From: Muraenolepis orangiensis
Lineage: Eukaryota; Chordata; Actinopteri; Gadiformes; Muraenolepididae
DNA length: 64,000 nt
Direction: 5' to 3'
Assembly (NCBI GenBank): GCA_027704905.1
Contig: CM051005.1
Coordinates: forward strand, 28,798,814 to 28,862,813
Shown here: positions 54,378-64,000 of the stretch, in pieces
How positions within the stretch are numbered: the first letter of the stretch is position 1
Layout: every line of letters starts with the position of its first letter
Notes under the pieces: generated by a model
Told to the model about the DNA's origin: nothing
Databases searched by the model: none
What the model saw: only the letters and a program-made list of their open reading frames with translations
Program-made: the position numbers and the translations under genes

Positions 54378-57192
54378 TTTATTAGTGGACATGAAGTAAA
54401 AATAAACCCATAAGTACATTCCATAATATACACCGTACATAAAACCTTGTTAACCTCTAAGGCATGCTCCCCATTCCCTCAGGGTGGAAACACTGGCCCA
54501 GGTGAGGCAGTCCCTCCACTACAGACCGCATTAAAAAACACAATTCTAATATTTAATACAAATAAAAAACTAAACACTCCAAAAATAGAAATGCTAGTCA
54601 ATAAATGTATAACCATGACGTACATAAGATCCTAGAGCTAGTCTTACTTTAAGCATTGGTTTAGTTGAGATCCAAGAGCTAGTCTAAGCATTGGTTTAGT
54701 TCATGGCCTTACTTGGGGCAAGATGACATAAAGGCATCTCACAAATCAATTTAAATAGACAAGTCAATGAAATACTTAAACAATCCAAATTTGAAATATG
54801 CATCTCACAGAACTGCATTTTACAGTCGTTGCATTGCGGTTACCTTAATGAGTGGAGCTGGGTATACTGTTGAGCAGCAGTAAAGACTCAAAGGATCCCT
54901 GGTTTTGGGGGAACTACCACAGGCCTGATTCTACGAGCTACGCTTCCAGCATCCTCCAACACTGAGAAGTGAAGCAGCAGCAGTTTAAAAACAGAACATT
55001 GAACTGAAGAAGACCGATAACCTCTACTTCAGTGATCAAAAGGCATGCTATACGGTTCAGTCCAAGTCAAGGAATTACGGGGGTTCAAAATGTACTGACT
55101 GCCACACTTAATGCTGAACATGTTAATATAAAAGGCTAATATAATACGTACTACAATGATCACTTTCTAGAGAAAGGGCCATGGACAACTCTAGTACTGT
55201 TCTAAACAAACATTGTAATGACTAAAGTCAAACCTAAAGGAACAGTCAGAACTCATGTCATGCAGTCATTTAGAGAGCCATCAGTATCCAGGGAGAGCAG
55301 TTCATATTCAATGCTACACTTTTTGTTGCAAAGAACCAATTAGATGCATTGTAGGCATGTATCACAACAGGTAAGCATCTTGGTGCATGTATGCAGGTTA
55401 AGTCACAGGTAAAAGAAAGAACACTGGTTTCCTTAGGTTTGGCTTACCTGTGTGACTGCAGCAGAACCTAAGGTGCAAGGGTCTGGGGTGACACTGCAAA
55501 GATCAGATATTGCACTTTGCCATGAGTGAACAATGCAGTCAAAGATTTGGATTTAAATCAAGAACAGCCCTGTCACTGCAGTCCTTTAACCAATACATGG
55601 CGCAGTCAAAAGCCGACTGTGCTACAGAGTACTTCCTCTACCAGTAATGTGGGGAGAGGGACATCAGAAACAGCAGGAATTGAAACATGCTAGACGTTTC
55701 TGAACAATCATGGCATTTGATAACAAGTCGAATCATATGGGGTCTAAACACGCGCAGAGTGCCGATCACACAACATGGAAGAAGAACCACGTTCCTATAA
55801 ACCAATCACCACCTAGAGCAGCTCTCCCTGCAGCAGTTTCCACAAGTCTAAATGAAATCTCATCTAAAACTACAATGCACAGTATTTCCATACACTTCCC
55901 ATAGTGTTGCAATGCATTTATGCAGATGGTCAACAGAAATGTAACATTCTCTCAAACATTTAAAGTACAAGAGATTGAATCAATGCTAAAATAATCCGCA
56001 CCATCATATACTTACCCCAAAAACGTGAGAATTGCAAGTTGGACAACACTACATTTTGCAATTTGGCAAACAGTAAAAAGCTCTCAGTCTTTGTACTTAC
56101 AGTATAGGAGGGCTCAACTCAAGGATGAGGGACTGCTTAGCCAAATCGACCCTACAAACCCATATTCCTCCATATGATCAAACACTAACAGATATTGAAC
56201 AAATTGAGAGCAAAACGATGACTTTTGCAGGTTTGGTATCAAAATCTTTAAAATCTGTATACAGTTCATGGTGAGACAATTTAAAGAGGAGAGAAACAAC
56301 TTTTCAATGCAATGATTATATACGTTACAGCAACAATTGACCATACTGTCCTGGAAAAGAACAGGAAAATATATTCTACGATGCAACATATATATACTAC
56401 GATGCAACAGAAATATACTACGATGCAACATTTCCTGCAGCCATGATTAGGGAAAGATCTTAAAACAAGAGACCACGCTTACCACTTTCTAAACGGGGCT
56501 GTGAGGGAGGACAGAACAGTGCATACTACCTCAACACAAGATCAGCAAACAAGGCCAGAGTATTGCAGTTTATGCATGAGGCACACAAGAGTCAATGCAA
56601 AAGGTCTGACAAACATCTGCCCAGTTCTAACCAAGCGACCGCATGGAACAACGCGTCTAAAACTCTGGATCGGACATGACGCAAAGAGGCTATCAGACAG
56701 CCATGAAACTGGTTGCCACAAAAGGTAAAAGGAGAGATACAAAACAGATCAAGGTAGTCAGCCTTTGAGAACTATGAAAATAACTAGGGTTTGAATTGAT
56801 ATACCCCCCCCCCCCCCCAAGCCCCAAGCCCCCCTGGACCCCCACCCTTCACTGAACATCCCAACTTACCAACACACGAGTTTTCATTTCATTTTATTGC
56901 AAAACACAACAGGGAAGAGCATTTAAAACTGAGATGATATACATGGCAATGACTACAGTTTAACATGAGTTCTAACCACAGACACAGGCTGGAATGACCA
57001 TCACTAAAAACAAAGCATTTACAAGAGAAGTAAAGAAAAACAAAAAAAGAGGACGTGGGCCGTCAAGCGGCCATTTATGTGAACCACCTTCAAACCAAGG
57101 AAATGTAAGATCTTCATCAAGGCGTCTGCATCCAAACATTAAACAAAGGATTTGTTTCGACAATGAAGCATTTACTTTATGTCCCCGTCACA
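54378..57192 (-). other. fubp1: Probable long fubp1 3' UTR
   Basis: About 2.8 kb between the fubp1 stop and a minus-strand AATAAA at 54378-54383, with another AATAAA at 56893-56898. Unlike the rest of the window it is nearly free of tandem repeats apart from a C-run at 56804-56818. It has no frame with family resemblance. Two alternative 3' ends are suggested. The long form would stop about 200 bp from the miga1 signal. Confidence 0.45.
56893..56898 (-). terminator. fubp1: fubp1 proximal polyadenylation signal AATAAA
   Basis: Minus-strand GCAATAAAAT, 295 bases beyond the stop codon at 57193-57195. Confidence 0.55.
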
Positions 57193-57201
57193 TTACTGGC
57201 C
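57193..57201 (-). CDS. fubp1: fubp1 nine-base terminal coding segment
   Basis: After ...APQAPQ the exon at 57471 splices to CACAG|GGCCAGTAA, giving Gly-Gln-stop. This is exactly the human ending APQGQ. The rest of the exon is 3' UTR. Alternative acceptors at about 57350 and 57285 would give non-homologous tails. Confidence 0.85.
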   Translation of the reverse strand, partial: GQ

Positions 57202-60200
57202 CTGTGCAGAGGAAATACATAGAAGATACATGGCATGTTAAGAGCAGAACCACTGGGCGCTTCAAACACAACAACAGGCCTGTAGGGAGGAAGAGAGGTT
57301 AGAGGCCGGTCTGCAGCCTCCAGCCGACCGGCAGGAGGAACCTGAGGGGGAAGGGGTTAAGGCCGGGGGGGGAGCCTCTTACAGTATCACTACTACACCA
57401 GGGGGGTTAGTAGTAGACATTAAACACTACTTACAGCAGAGAGGGGGAGGGGTTATTGAGTGAGTCGTACCTGGGGGGCTTGAGGGGCGCCGCCCATGGC
57501 CTGGGGGTTGGCCGTGCCGTAGTAGGCGGCCTGCTGGCGGTAGTACTCTGCCCAGGCGGCGCTGTAGTCAGGCTGGCCCCCGGGCTGGGAGGCAGCTGCT
57601 GCCGCCGTGGCCTGAGGGGCAGCTTGACCTTCCACACAGAGGAAAAAAAAAACAAACACATTAATACCAAATTTATCACAGGCCGCGATCCGAGTCCAGC
57701 CTCGTCGTGCCAACGTTTCAAGGTAACACGCTGTATCCAATTCTAAGGCGGTCCACCGAGCAGAGACGTGTGAGACGGGGAACGACCCCACCACCGGTGC
57801 TCCGAGTGGCGAGACAGAAACCCTCTGCGTTACTGTGGGGCGGCGGTGGAGCAGAGCCTCTACAGTAGAGGGCTGAGCACAGCAGGATGCTCTACACCAG
57901 AGAACCCCTGGTGGGCCCATGTAGACTAAAGGATCAGGTGCTCCAGGAGAGGAGCCACCAGAACCGCTAAGACTAGAGGAGCTCTCACCTTGCTTCTTGT
58001 AGTAATCCTCCCAGGCTTTCGTGTAGTCCTGGGGCTGCTGACTCTGTTGGCCTGCAGAAAGAACAGTTACTCTTCAATCTAGAATATATACTACTGCTTT
58101 AAGTCACTTTAAAGAAGGTTTCAAATACATGTCTGTATATAGTAGAAACTGATTCGAATATTTATTACAAAATATACATCAATTCAAAAAATGTCGGTGG
58201 GGTGTCAAGAAGTCTGGGCCGAGGAGTGACTTAAATAGAGAATCAATACACGTTTACTTTAACATCCAGTTGAAGTCTGAAACACTTCTCATTCCATGGG
58301 AATAAACAGCCTTTGTGGGATGGAGACAGTCCTAACCCCATTGGTTTTCACATAGCCAAGCGAGGCCCAGGGCGAGGCTAGACCATCCGCTGTTCTAAAT
58401 AAGATGAAAGGGGTGATGTAGTCTTCAAATGTCAGCCCCGATATCAAACCAGGGTCTGTCTAGAGAGCGTGTGTGGGGAGAAAAATCCAGACCGTCAGGT
58501 TGGACACAGCCGGCTAATTATACCCGGTAGGGTTTAGACTTGGTTTTCGGGCCGCGGTGCAGTCGGCCCATCCGCCACCCTGGGGGCTAGAAAGAAGGAG
58601 GCGCTCCCCTCAGGAGGAGGAACAGGTTACCTTGTCCGTTGGCCTGTGTGGTGCCTGGAGCTCCGCCGGTGGGGGTCATGGGGGCCTGAGGCTGCTGGCC
58701 GTACTGGGAGTAGTAGGCGGCCCACGCCGCCGCATTGGCGTCAGCGGCGGCCTTGTCTGGACATGTGTCGTGACCAGGAGAGGAACAGACCATCAACCCA
58801 CAGAAAGACATGCTGCCAAGTCTTTGTAATTAAATGCCTCAAGGCAAAGGACTGATTTTAGGTTGGGCAAACTAGCAAAGAATATATAACTAGAGTTTCC
58901 AGCTATGAATTATACACCAAGAGTTTAAAATCACAGGGTCCATTTAGTAGAAGCTCCAGGAAAAGCAGGGACTCACTAGGGTCAGGCTGGCCCTGCTGCC
59001 AGTGTGGGAAGCCGTTGCCCCAGCCTTGAGGCTGGTACGGCGCAGGAGGACCACTGGGGACAGAGGACAAGATCAGCTTCACAGTTTCAGCAGCTACCTT
59101 TGTTAATGAACCAATAGCTGAAGTACGGACATGCTAACTTTTGACATTAAAGTGTCAAATTATTTTCTCTCTCAATTCTAAGGCGGTCCACCGAGCAGAG
59201 ACGTGTGAGACGGGGAACGACCCCACCACCGGTGCTCCGAGTGGCGAGACAGAAACCCTCTGCGTTACTGTGGGGCCGCTGTGGAGCAGAGCCTCTACAG
59301 TAGAGGGCTGAGCACAGCAGCCCGGGATGCTCTACACCAACGGGTCTCACAGAAGCTTCCTCTGCCAAAGGAGTCTAGTGGAACAGGGTACTTACTGTGG
59401 CCCAGGAGGACCCTGGTTGTAGGGTCCAGGGTTGTAACCCATGGGAGCACCAGGGGGGCCGGGGGGTCCAGGGGGTCCATGAGGACCGGGACCTCCATGA
59501 GGACCAGGGGGACCATGTGGTCCTCCCATTGGAGTGACTGGACCCTAAAAACAAATAAATCAATTAACAGTGCATCATTATATATTATAAGCAGACATCT
59601 TTTCAGTCTGATTCATAAGGCACCGTGAGGGGGGACATGGTCCAGGTAGAGAACAGCAGCATGGACCACATCATAACTCTTTGTAATGTCGCAAGGAAGC
59701 CATGTCTCACCCCGATCTTCTCCTCCACCAGCTGCCGGGCGTAGTCGATCTGCTGAGGGGAACCGCGCACCGTGAACATCTTGATGGCCGGGTCTGCGTT
59801 GGGCGGAGGGTTCCTCTGGAGTTCGATACGGGCCCCGGACTGCTGGCTGATTCCCTTGATGGTCTCACCCCCTGGAGCGCAAAGGACGGTCCGTTAATCC
59901 AACGCAACAGCACCACGTGGGACCGGCGCCGGGCGGTGAGAGCCTTACCCTTGCCGATGATCAGGCCGGTCTTCATGGTGGGGACGGTGAAGGTGAACTC
60001 CTGCAGGCCCCCGGGAGGGCCCATATTCCAGTTGCCTTGGCCGCGGCCTCGGCCCCTGCCCCCGCCGTGGCCCCCCGGGGGGCCGCCGGCCTGGACGCTC
60101 CGTAAAAGGTCAGAGATGATCTCTGCGGCGTGCTGGGCCTGTTCGGGAGGCCCCATGATCTGGGCTATCCTCTCTGGCGTGGTGCCGTCATCTTGTTTGA

Positions 60201-63200
60201 ATTGAATCCGGACTCCGGTGTCACTCTGGATTTTCTTGATCATCTCGCCGTTTCTCCCGATCACAATTCCCACCGCAAATCTGGGCACCGGAACCTGGAG
60301 GATGGAGCCGCCCGGTCAGAGGAACCCCACGGTACCCGTGACCCGTGCAAATAGATAGGGAGGGGGGGGGAGGATGAATAAAAAAAATGATTTTACTTAC
60401 TTCAATGTTACTTACATCTAAGCTGTCTCCACCCAACCTAGAGCCATACTCGCCCCTCTGCTCTCGAAACCCCTGCTCTCGGATAAGCTCCATCACCAAC
60501 TCTTTGGCTTGCTGAAAGACAAAATAAATAACATAACTACCATACTGGCATACCATACTACATGCATACTGACCTGTGCATTACACCTAAAGCAGTCTTT
60601 GCATTTTGTCACAATCCAAATCAGAAACAAAAAACATGACTAAACTCAAACCACACACTATCTCTACACCAACCTGAACTTTGAAGGGTTCTCCAGAAAT
60701 GCGGAGAGGTTTGTCTGCCCCAGTGTTCTGAGGTCCCTCCTGGATCATGACCATCTTAACACCGGCCCTTTCCTGGAGAATGGAAAATGCAAGCTGGATG
60801 AGGTAAAGCCAGATCATTCTTATGCGGGAGGGACGCATTTCATCGTTCTTGTTGCATATGGTAAATAAACATCTTGATAAATAGAAGGAAGACATTGAAG
60901 AAAGCGCTCACCTGAAGACTCTTAATAGTTTCCCCTCCCTTGCCAATGACCAGGCCAGCTTTAGAGGCTGGGACCATGACCTCCTGAACGGACATCCCTG
61001 GGCCCTCGTCGTTGCTGCTGCTGCTGCTGTTGTTGTGGTGGTGGAAGGCGGGCGTCGGGCGGCCCTTATCCACGATCTCTGAGAGCAGCCTCTTGGCAGT
61101 CCTGTTAGGGGGTAAAAAGGCATCGAGTTATTCCATCCACCACTGACCACATCCTGGGAAACCCGTCACAGAGACAACTTACTGGATAGAGTCCGGGGAC
61201 CCCGTCAGCGTCACCGACCTGTCGGGGGAGCCGCCGCTGTCTACAGGACAAAGAGAGGGGTTGGTGTTCTGGTTCATACGAGGGTATGAACCAGAACATG
61301 GAACCATCACAGCACCTCACCTGGGGCAATCTGTATTTTACATCCAGATTCCTGTTGCATACGGGATATCTGCTCACCGCCTCTCCCAATAACTGAAGGG
61401 TTTAAAAAATATATAGAACAGTTTTCTAGAGCAAGCAAAGACATGCTACAGTTCATGGAAGTGTACGTTCGAAGTCATTAGAAATGTATGCATTTTAGAT
61501 ATTGTTTAATAAAACTGTACTCACTGAATCCCACCATGCCGTCAGGAACCTTGAACTCCTCTGATGCTGACCTAAGCAACAACCATGATTAGAGCTTGAG
61601 AAACATTGGAACCGTTACATGAAGAATAAAAATAAATTAGTAGACTACAGAACTTTGTAGAACAAATGTACTTCATTTACCTTTGGGGACCGCCCATTCC
61701 GCCCATACCGCCCATAAAGGCTGCAAAACAAAGACCAAGGTCAGAAGTCTCGTCTAGGTTAGGTCATAAAAGTCTCTACGGAATCTACAAAACTATACTT
61801 ACAGTCACTAGGTGCACTTTTCTTAGTCTCTGGTTGGTCTAAAAAGGAGAGAAAACAGTCCCCATGAGTATATGCATATTCCCCACACATCCAACTACTT
61901 ACACACATGGCCTGGCTTCACCCAACCAAAAGGAACAGATCAACATTTATGAAGAGTTTTTCAGCATTGAAATGGTTAGACGCCACATGAAGTAGTTTGA
62001 ACAAACTGCAGCGGACTTTGTTCATTATGTGCATACGAATAACTACTACATACGCAGTACCCCATCAGGCACCCGACATAAAGAGCCCAGGTTCACTATT
62101 TCATTTGTGTTCAAATAAAAGCTTAATCCGGCAGGCGACCCAAACCAAAAGCAATAGTATTTCTGTATTAAGCTTGAGGCATACTGCCAATAACTCATTG
62201 TGTTACATCCACACACGCCCTGCTTTGAACCAGTTTGAACTGTTTAGAGACAGAGGGCTCCGTCAGTAACCACACAATAGAGGAGCATAGCTGATACTAA
62301 ACACAACACACAGGGAGGAGAATAGACACACGTAGAACATCACAGCGGGTGGGTTTTGAAATACACTACCTTGGTCACAATTCATACAGGCAAGCATGTA
62401 AAGCGGAGGACTATCGATATATCAACGTAGGCCACTGACCTATATTGAGGTTAGGCATGGGAAAATACCCACCAGCATCTTCCAGAGGCCTCTTCTGGCC
62501 TCCGTAGCCAAACTCATTGGTGGGAGGAGCAGGGACGCCGTCGCCTCCGATCTTGGCTGCGATCTATAAAAAAATATATATATATACTTTCATAACTGGC
62601 TCCACTAATGTAGAGTATTAACAGAGACTAATAGATGAATAGAGTATTAACAGAGAGACTAATAGATGAATAGAGTATTAACAGAGACTAATAGATGAAT
62701 TGAGTATTAAGAGACTAATAGATGAATATAGTATTAGAGACTAATAGATGAATATAGTATTAATAGAGGAATAGAGTATTAATACAGACGAATAGATGAA
62801 TAGAGTATTAATAGATGAATAGAGTATTAATAGAGACTAATAGATGAATAGAGTATTAATAGAGACTAATAGATGAATAGAGTATTAATAGAGACTAATA
62901 GATGAATAGAGTATTAATAGAGACTAATAGATGAATAGAGTATTAAGAGACGGGTCGCGGCCTGCTTACCGGAAGTTAACAACAAAAGATAACTTCCATG
63001 TTAGCCTGCGAGCTAAGAGCCAAGTGGCGTCGTTACATAAGAACAGCATTTAGCAAACAGAAGGAGAACGGACTGTTACACACACCGTGTTACACACCGT
63101 GTTACACGCGCACACACACACCGTGTTACACACCGTGTTACACGCGCACACACACCGTGTTACACGCACACACACCGTCTTACACGCGCACACACACCGT

Positions 63201-63595
63201 CTTACAGTGTTACACACACCGAGTTACACACACACCCCGTGTTACACGCACATCGTGTTACCCACAGTGTTACACGCACACACCATCTTGCACACAGCCC
63301 ATTCCCCGGTCCAGACGGGTCGATCGTCCCATTTCCCCCCCCCGATGTAAGGACGCGCCGAGCGGCCCTCCGAAGCCTCCCGCTAGCCTCCCCGTTAGCT
63401 ATGTGTAGCTAGCAGGGAGCTGGTCCTTCCGGACGGCCTTAAAGCCTCCATTAATAACGACCAACACACCCACAGCCCAGACCAGAGACGGGCGGCCATT
63501 ACCTGTCGGGCCCGTTGGAGAGCGTCCTTGAAGGCGTCGTTCATCCCGGCGGGGGCGCCGGAGGCCGGAGGAGCCACGTTGGAGTAGTCCGCCAT
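57193..63595 (-). CDS. fubp1: FUBP1, far upstream element-binding protein 1
   Basis: FUBP1 is a nuclear single-stranded DNA/RNA-binding regulator of transcription and splicing, best known at MYC. Eighteen coding exons: 63503-63595, 62473-62563, 61803-61838, 61681-61720, 61525-61571, 61321-61392, 61183-61240, 60912-61101, 60674-60772, 60416-60511, 59949-60294, 59711-59871, 59396-59544, 58977-59053, 58631-58756, 57989-58051, 57471-57628 and 57193-57201. Phases sum to 636 aa (human 644). The N-box is MNDAFKDALQRARQ. Four KH domains carry loops GRGG, GKGG, GRNG and GKGG. A Gly/Pro/His linker follows, then Tyr-rich motifs AAWAAYY, KAWEDYYKK and AAWAEYYRQQ, ending in GQ. KHSRP and FUBP3 fit less well, and the neighbours support FUBP1. 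Confidence 0.96.
57739..57899 (-). other. Intronic duplicated element, copy A
   Basis: A 161-bp segment within a 360-nt fubp1 intron, about 97% identical to copy B at 59174-59339. The minus strand contains the near-palindrome CCTCTACTGTAGAGG. It is not tandem and has no tRNA-like boxes or poly(A) tail that I can see. Confidence 0.85.
59174..59339 (-). other. Intronic duplicated element, copy B
   Basis: A 166-bp copy in another short (342-nt) fubp1 intron, in the same orientation. It differs from copy A by a 5-nt insertion (CAGCCCGGGA region) and about three substitutions. The flanks do not match. Confidence 0.85.
59711..61571 (-). CDS. fubp1: fubp1 four KH domains
   Basis: KH1 is spread over exons 61525-61571, 61321-61392 and 61183-61240 (IIGRGGEQISRMQQESGCKI). 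KH2 is in 60912-61101 and 60674-60772 (LVIGKGGETIKSLQ, ERAGVKMVMIQEGPQNTGAD). KH3 opens 59949-60294 (IVIGRNGEMIKKIQSDTGVR). KH4 spans 59949-60294 and 59711-59871 (GLIIGKGGETIKGISQQSGA). All GXXG loops are intact, so nucleic-acid binding should be preserved. An RGRGRGQGNWNMGPPGG linker separates KH3 and KH4. Confidence 0.96.
62473..63595 (-). CDS. fubp1: fubp1 N-terminal exons (N-box and NLS region)
   Basis: Exon 1 reads MADYSNVAPPASGAPAGMND then AFKDALQRARQ. Exon 2 reads IAAKIGGDGVPAPPTNEFGY then GGQKRPLEDA. The glycine stretch of mammalian FUBP1 after MADYS is absent, which accounts for most of the length difference. Confidence 0.95.
62600..62945. repeat. About 29-bp AGACTAATAGATGAATAGAG minisatellite
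   Basis: Units of AGTATTAATAGAGACTAATA plus GATGAATAG, with deletions in the left half and regular copies in the right half. It lies in fubp1 intron 1. Confidence 0.93.
63080..63300. repeat. CACCGTGTTACACGCGCACA array
   Basis: An irregular array of CACACCGTGTTACAC modules with CACACA runs, in fubp1 intron 1 near the promoter. Confidence 0.9.
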
Positions 63596-63745
63596 CTCTG
63601 CTGCTCTTTCTCTCTCGTGCCCGGACCGCAGAAGATGGCCGCTTACATTCCCGCCCAGTCTCGCGCTCCAGCTCGACTCATCGCGAGACCACCCGTTAAA
63701 TCCCGTCGCTGGTCCCGATCGATACCCCTCCTCCTCTTCTACATA
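63596..63745 (-). promoter_or_regulatory. fubp1: fubp1 core promoter and 5' UTR
   Basis: The minus strand upstream of the start codon is GC-rich and TATA-less. It contains TCTCGCGA-type motifs around 63680, GGGCGGGAA (GC box/E2F-like) and GCGGCCATCTT, a YY1-like site. This is the usual make-up of a housekeeping CpG-island promoter. The exact start is unknown. Confidence 0.55.
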
Positions 63746-64000
63746 ACAATGTCGTAGTATTGGTCTCTATCTCAGTCTCCTACACGCAGGCCTGCTAATA
63801 AGGGCGTCCAAAATACACGAAACAAGAGGGAGAAAACCGACGAACAAACTGTTCTAATTAAAAGAGGAAATAAGAAAGGACTGCAGTGTGCGACATTACT
63901 TTATGACTTGTTGAGATGTCAGTCCAAAGGGCTGGGTTGGTATGGTCATACATGAGGTTACATGAGGTTTACACACAGGTCACATATTGCATTTGTCTCA
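63746..64000. other. Upstream of fubp1, nothing recognised
   Basis: Unique-looking sequence to the window edge. In mammals DNAJB4 lies on this side, head-to-head, but no exon of it is visible here. Confidence 0.5.

Noticed and set aside
57280..57420. Alternative last exon of fubp1 from acceptors near 57350 or 57285
   Set aside because: The resulting tails do not resemble FUBP1. The acceptor at 57202 gives the exact conserved ending GQ-stop.

Overview
This is a vertebrate nuclear window, almost certainly from a teleost fish. The genes have many small exons with GT-AG or GC-AG introns. There are tRNA-derived SINEs, LINE remnants of fish type, and very heavy tandem-repeat content: by my tally about 22 kb, or one third of the window, is minisatellite or microsatellite. 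Long (AC)n tracts and many intronic minisatellites are reminiscent of codfishes, but that placement is inference only. I see no prokaryotic features, CRISPR array or virus.

Four protein genes can be followed exon by exon, with splice phases that add up. They lie in the order zzz3 (minus, 3' end off the left edge), usp33 (minus), miga1 (plus), fubp1 (minus, complete). In the human chromosome 1p31 block the order is ZZZ3-USP33-MIGA1-NEXN-FUBP1, so the layout is conserved except that nexn is absent between miga1 and fubp1. The reconstructed coding lengths are 913 aa for usp33, 577 aa for miga1 and 636 aa for fubp1. The visible part of zzz3 gives about 882 aa once one extra base is discounted.

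Layout. 1-3.7 kb: zzz3 intron with three minisatellites (42, 40 and 37 bp units) and a possible Ig-domain fossil. 3.7-18.2 kb: eight zzz3 coding exons, separated by a 6.2 kb array of 50 bp units, a 49 bp array and several smaller arrays. 18.2-22.2 kb: zzz3 5' intron and promoter. 22.2-23.9 kb: CT-rich tract and the convergent side of usp33. 23.9-42.1 kb: usp33, with arrays of 33 bp, about 11 bp and about 17 bp units and SINE/LINE pieces. 42.1-45.0 kb: head-to-head usp33/miga1 promoter region, a SINE and a hairpin-forming array. 45.0-54.2 kb: miga1. 54.3-63.7 kb: fubp1 with a long AT-rich 3' region and a GC-rich promoter.

The four genes are not a pathway. They encode a chromatin acetyltransferase-complex subunit (ZZZ3), a deubiquitinase (USP33), a mitochondrial outer-membrane protein (MIGA1) and a KH-domain nucleic-acid-binding regulator (FUBP1). 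The most interesting signals are at the DNA and splicing level. They are arrays that begin at splice donors, a 45 bp triplication that copies a coding exon end with its donor, giant (TG)n tracts touching two successive miga1 acceptors, two GC-AG introns, a one-base frame break in zzz3, twin 160 bp elements in two fubp1 introns, and a higher-order repeat inside the 50 bp array.
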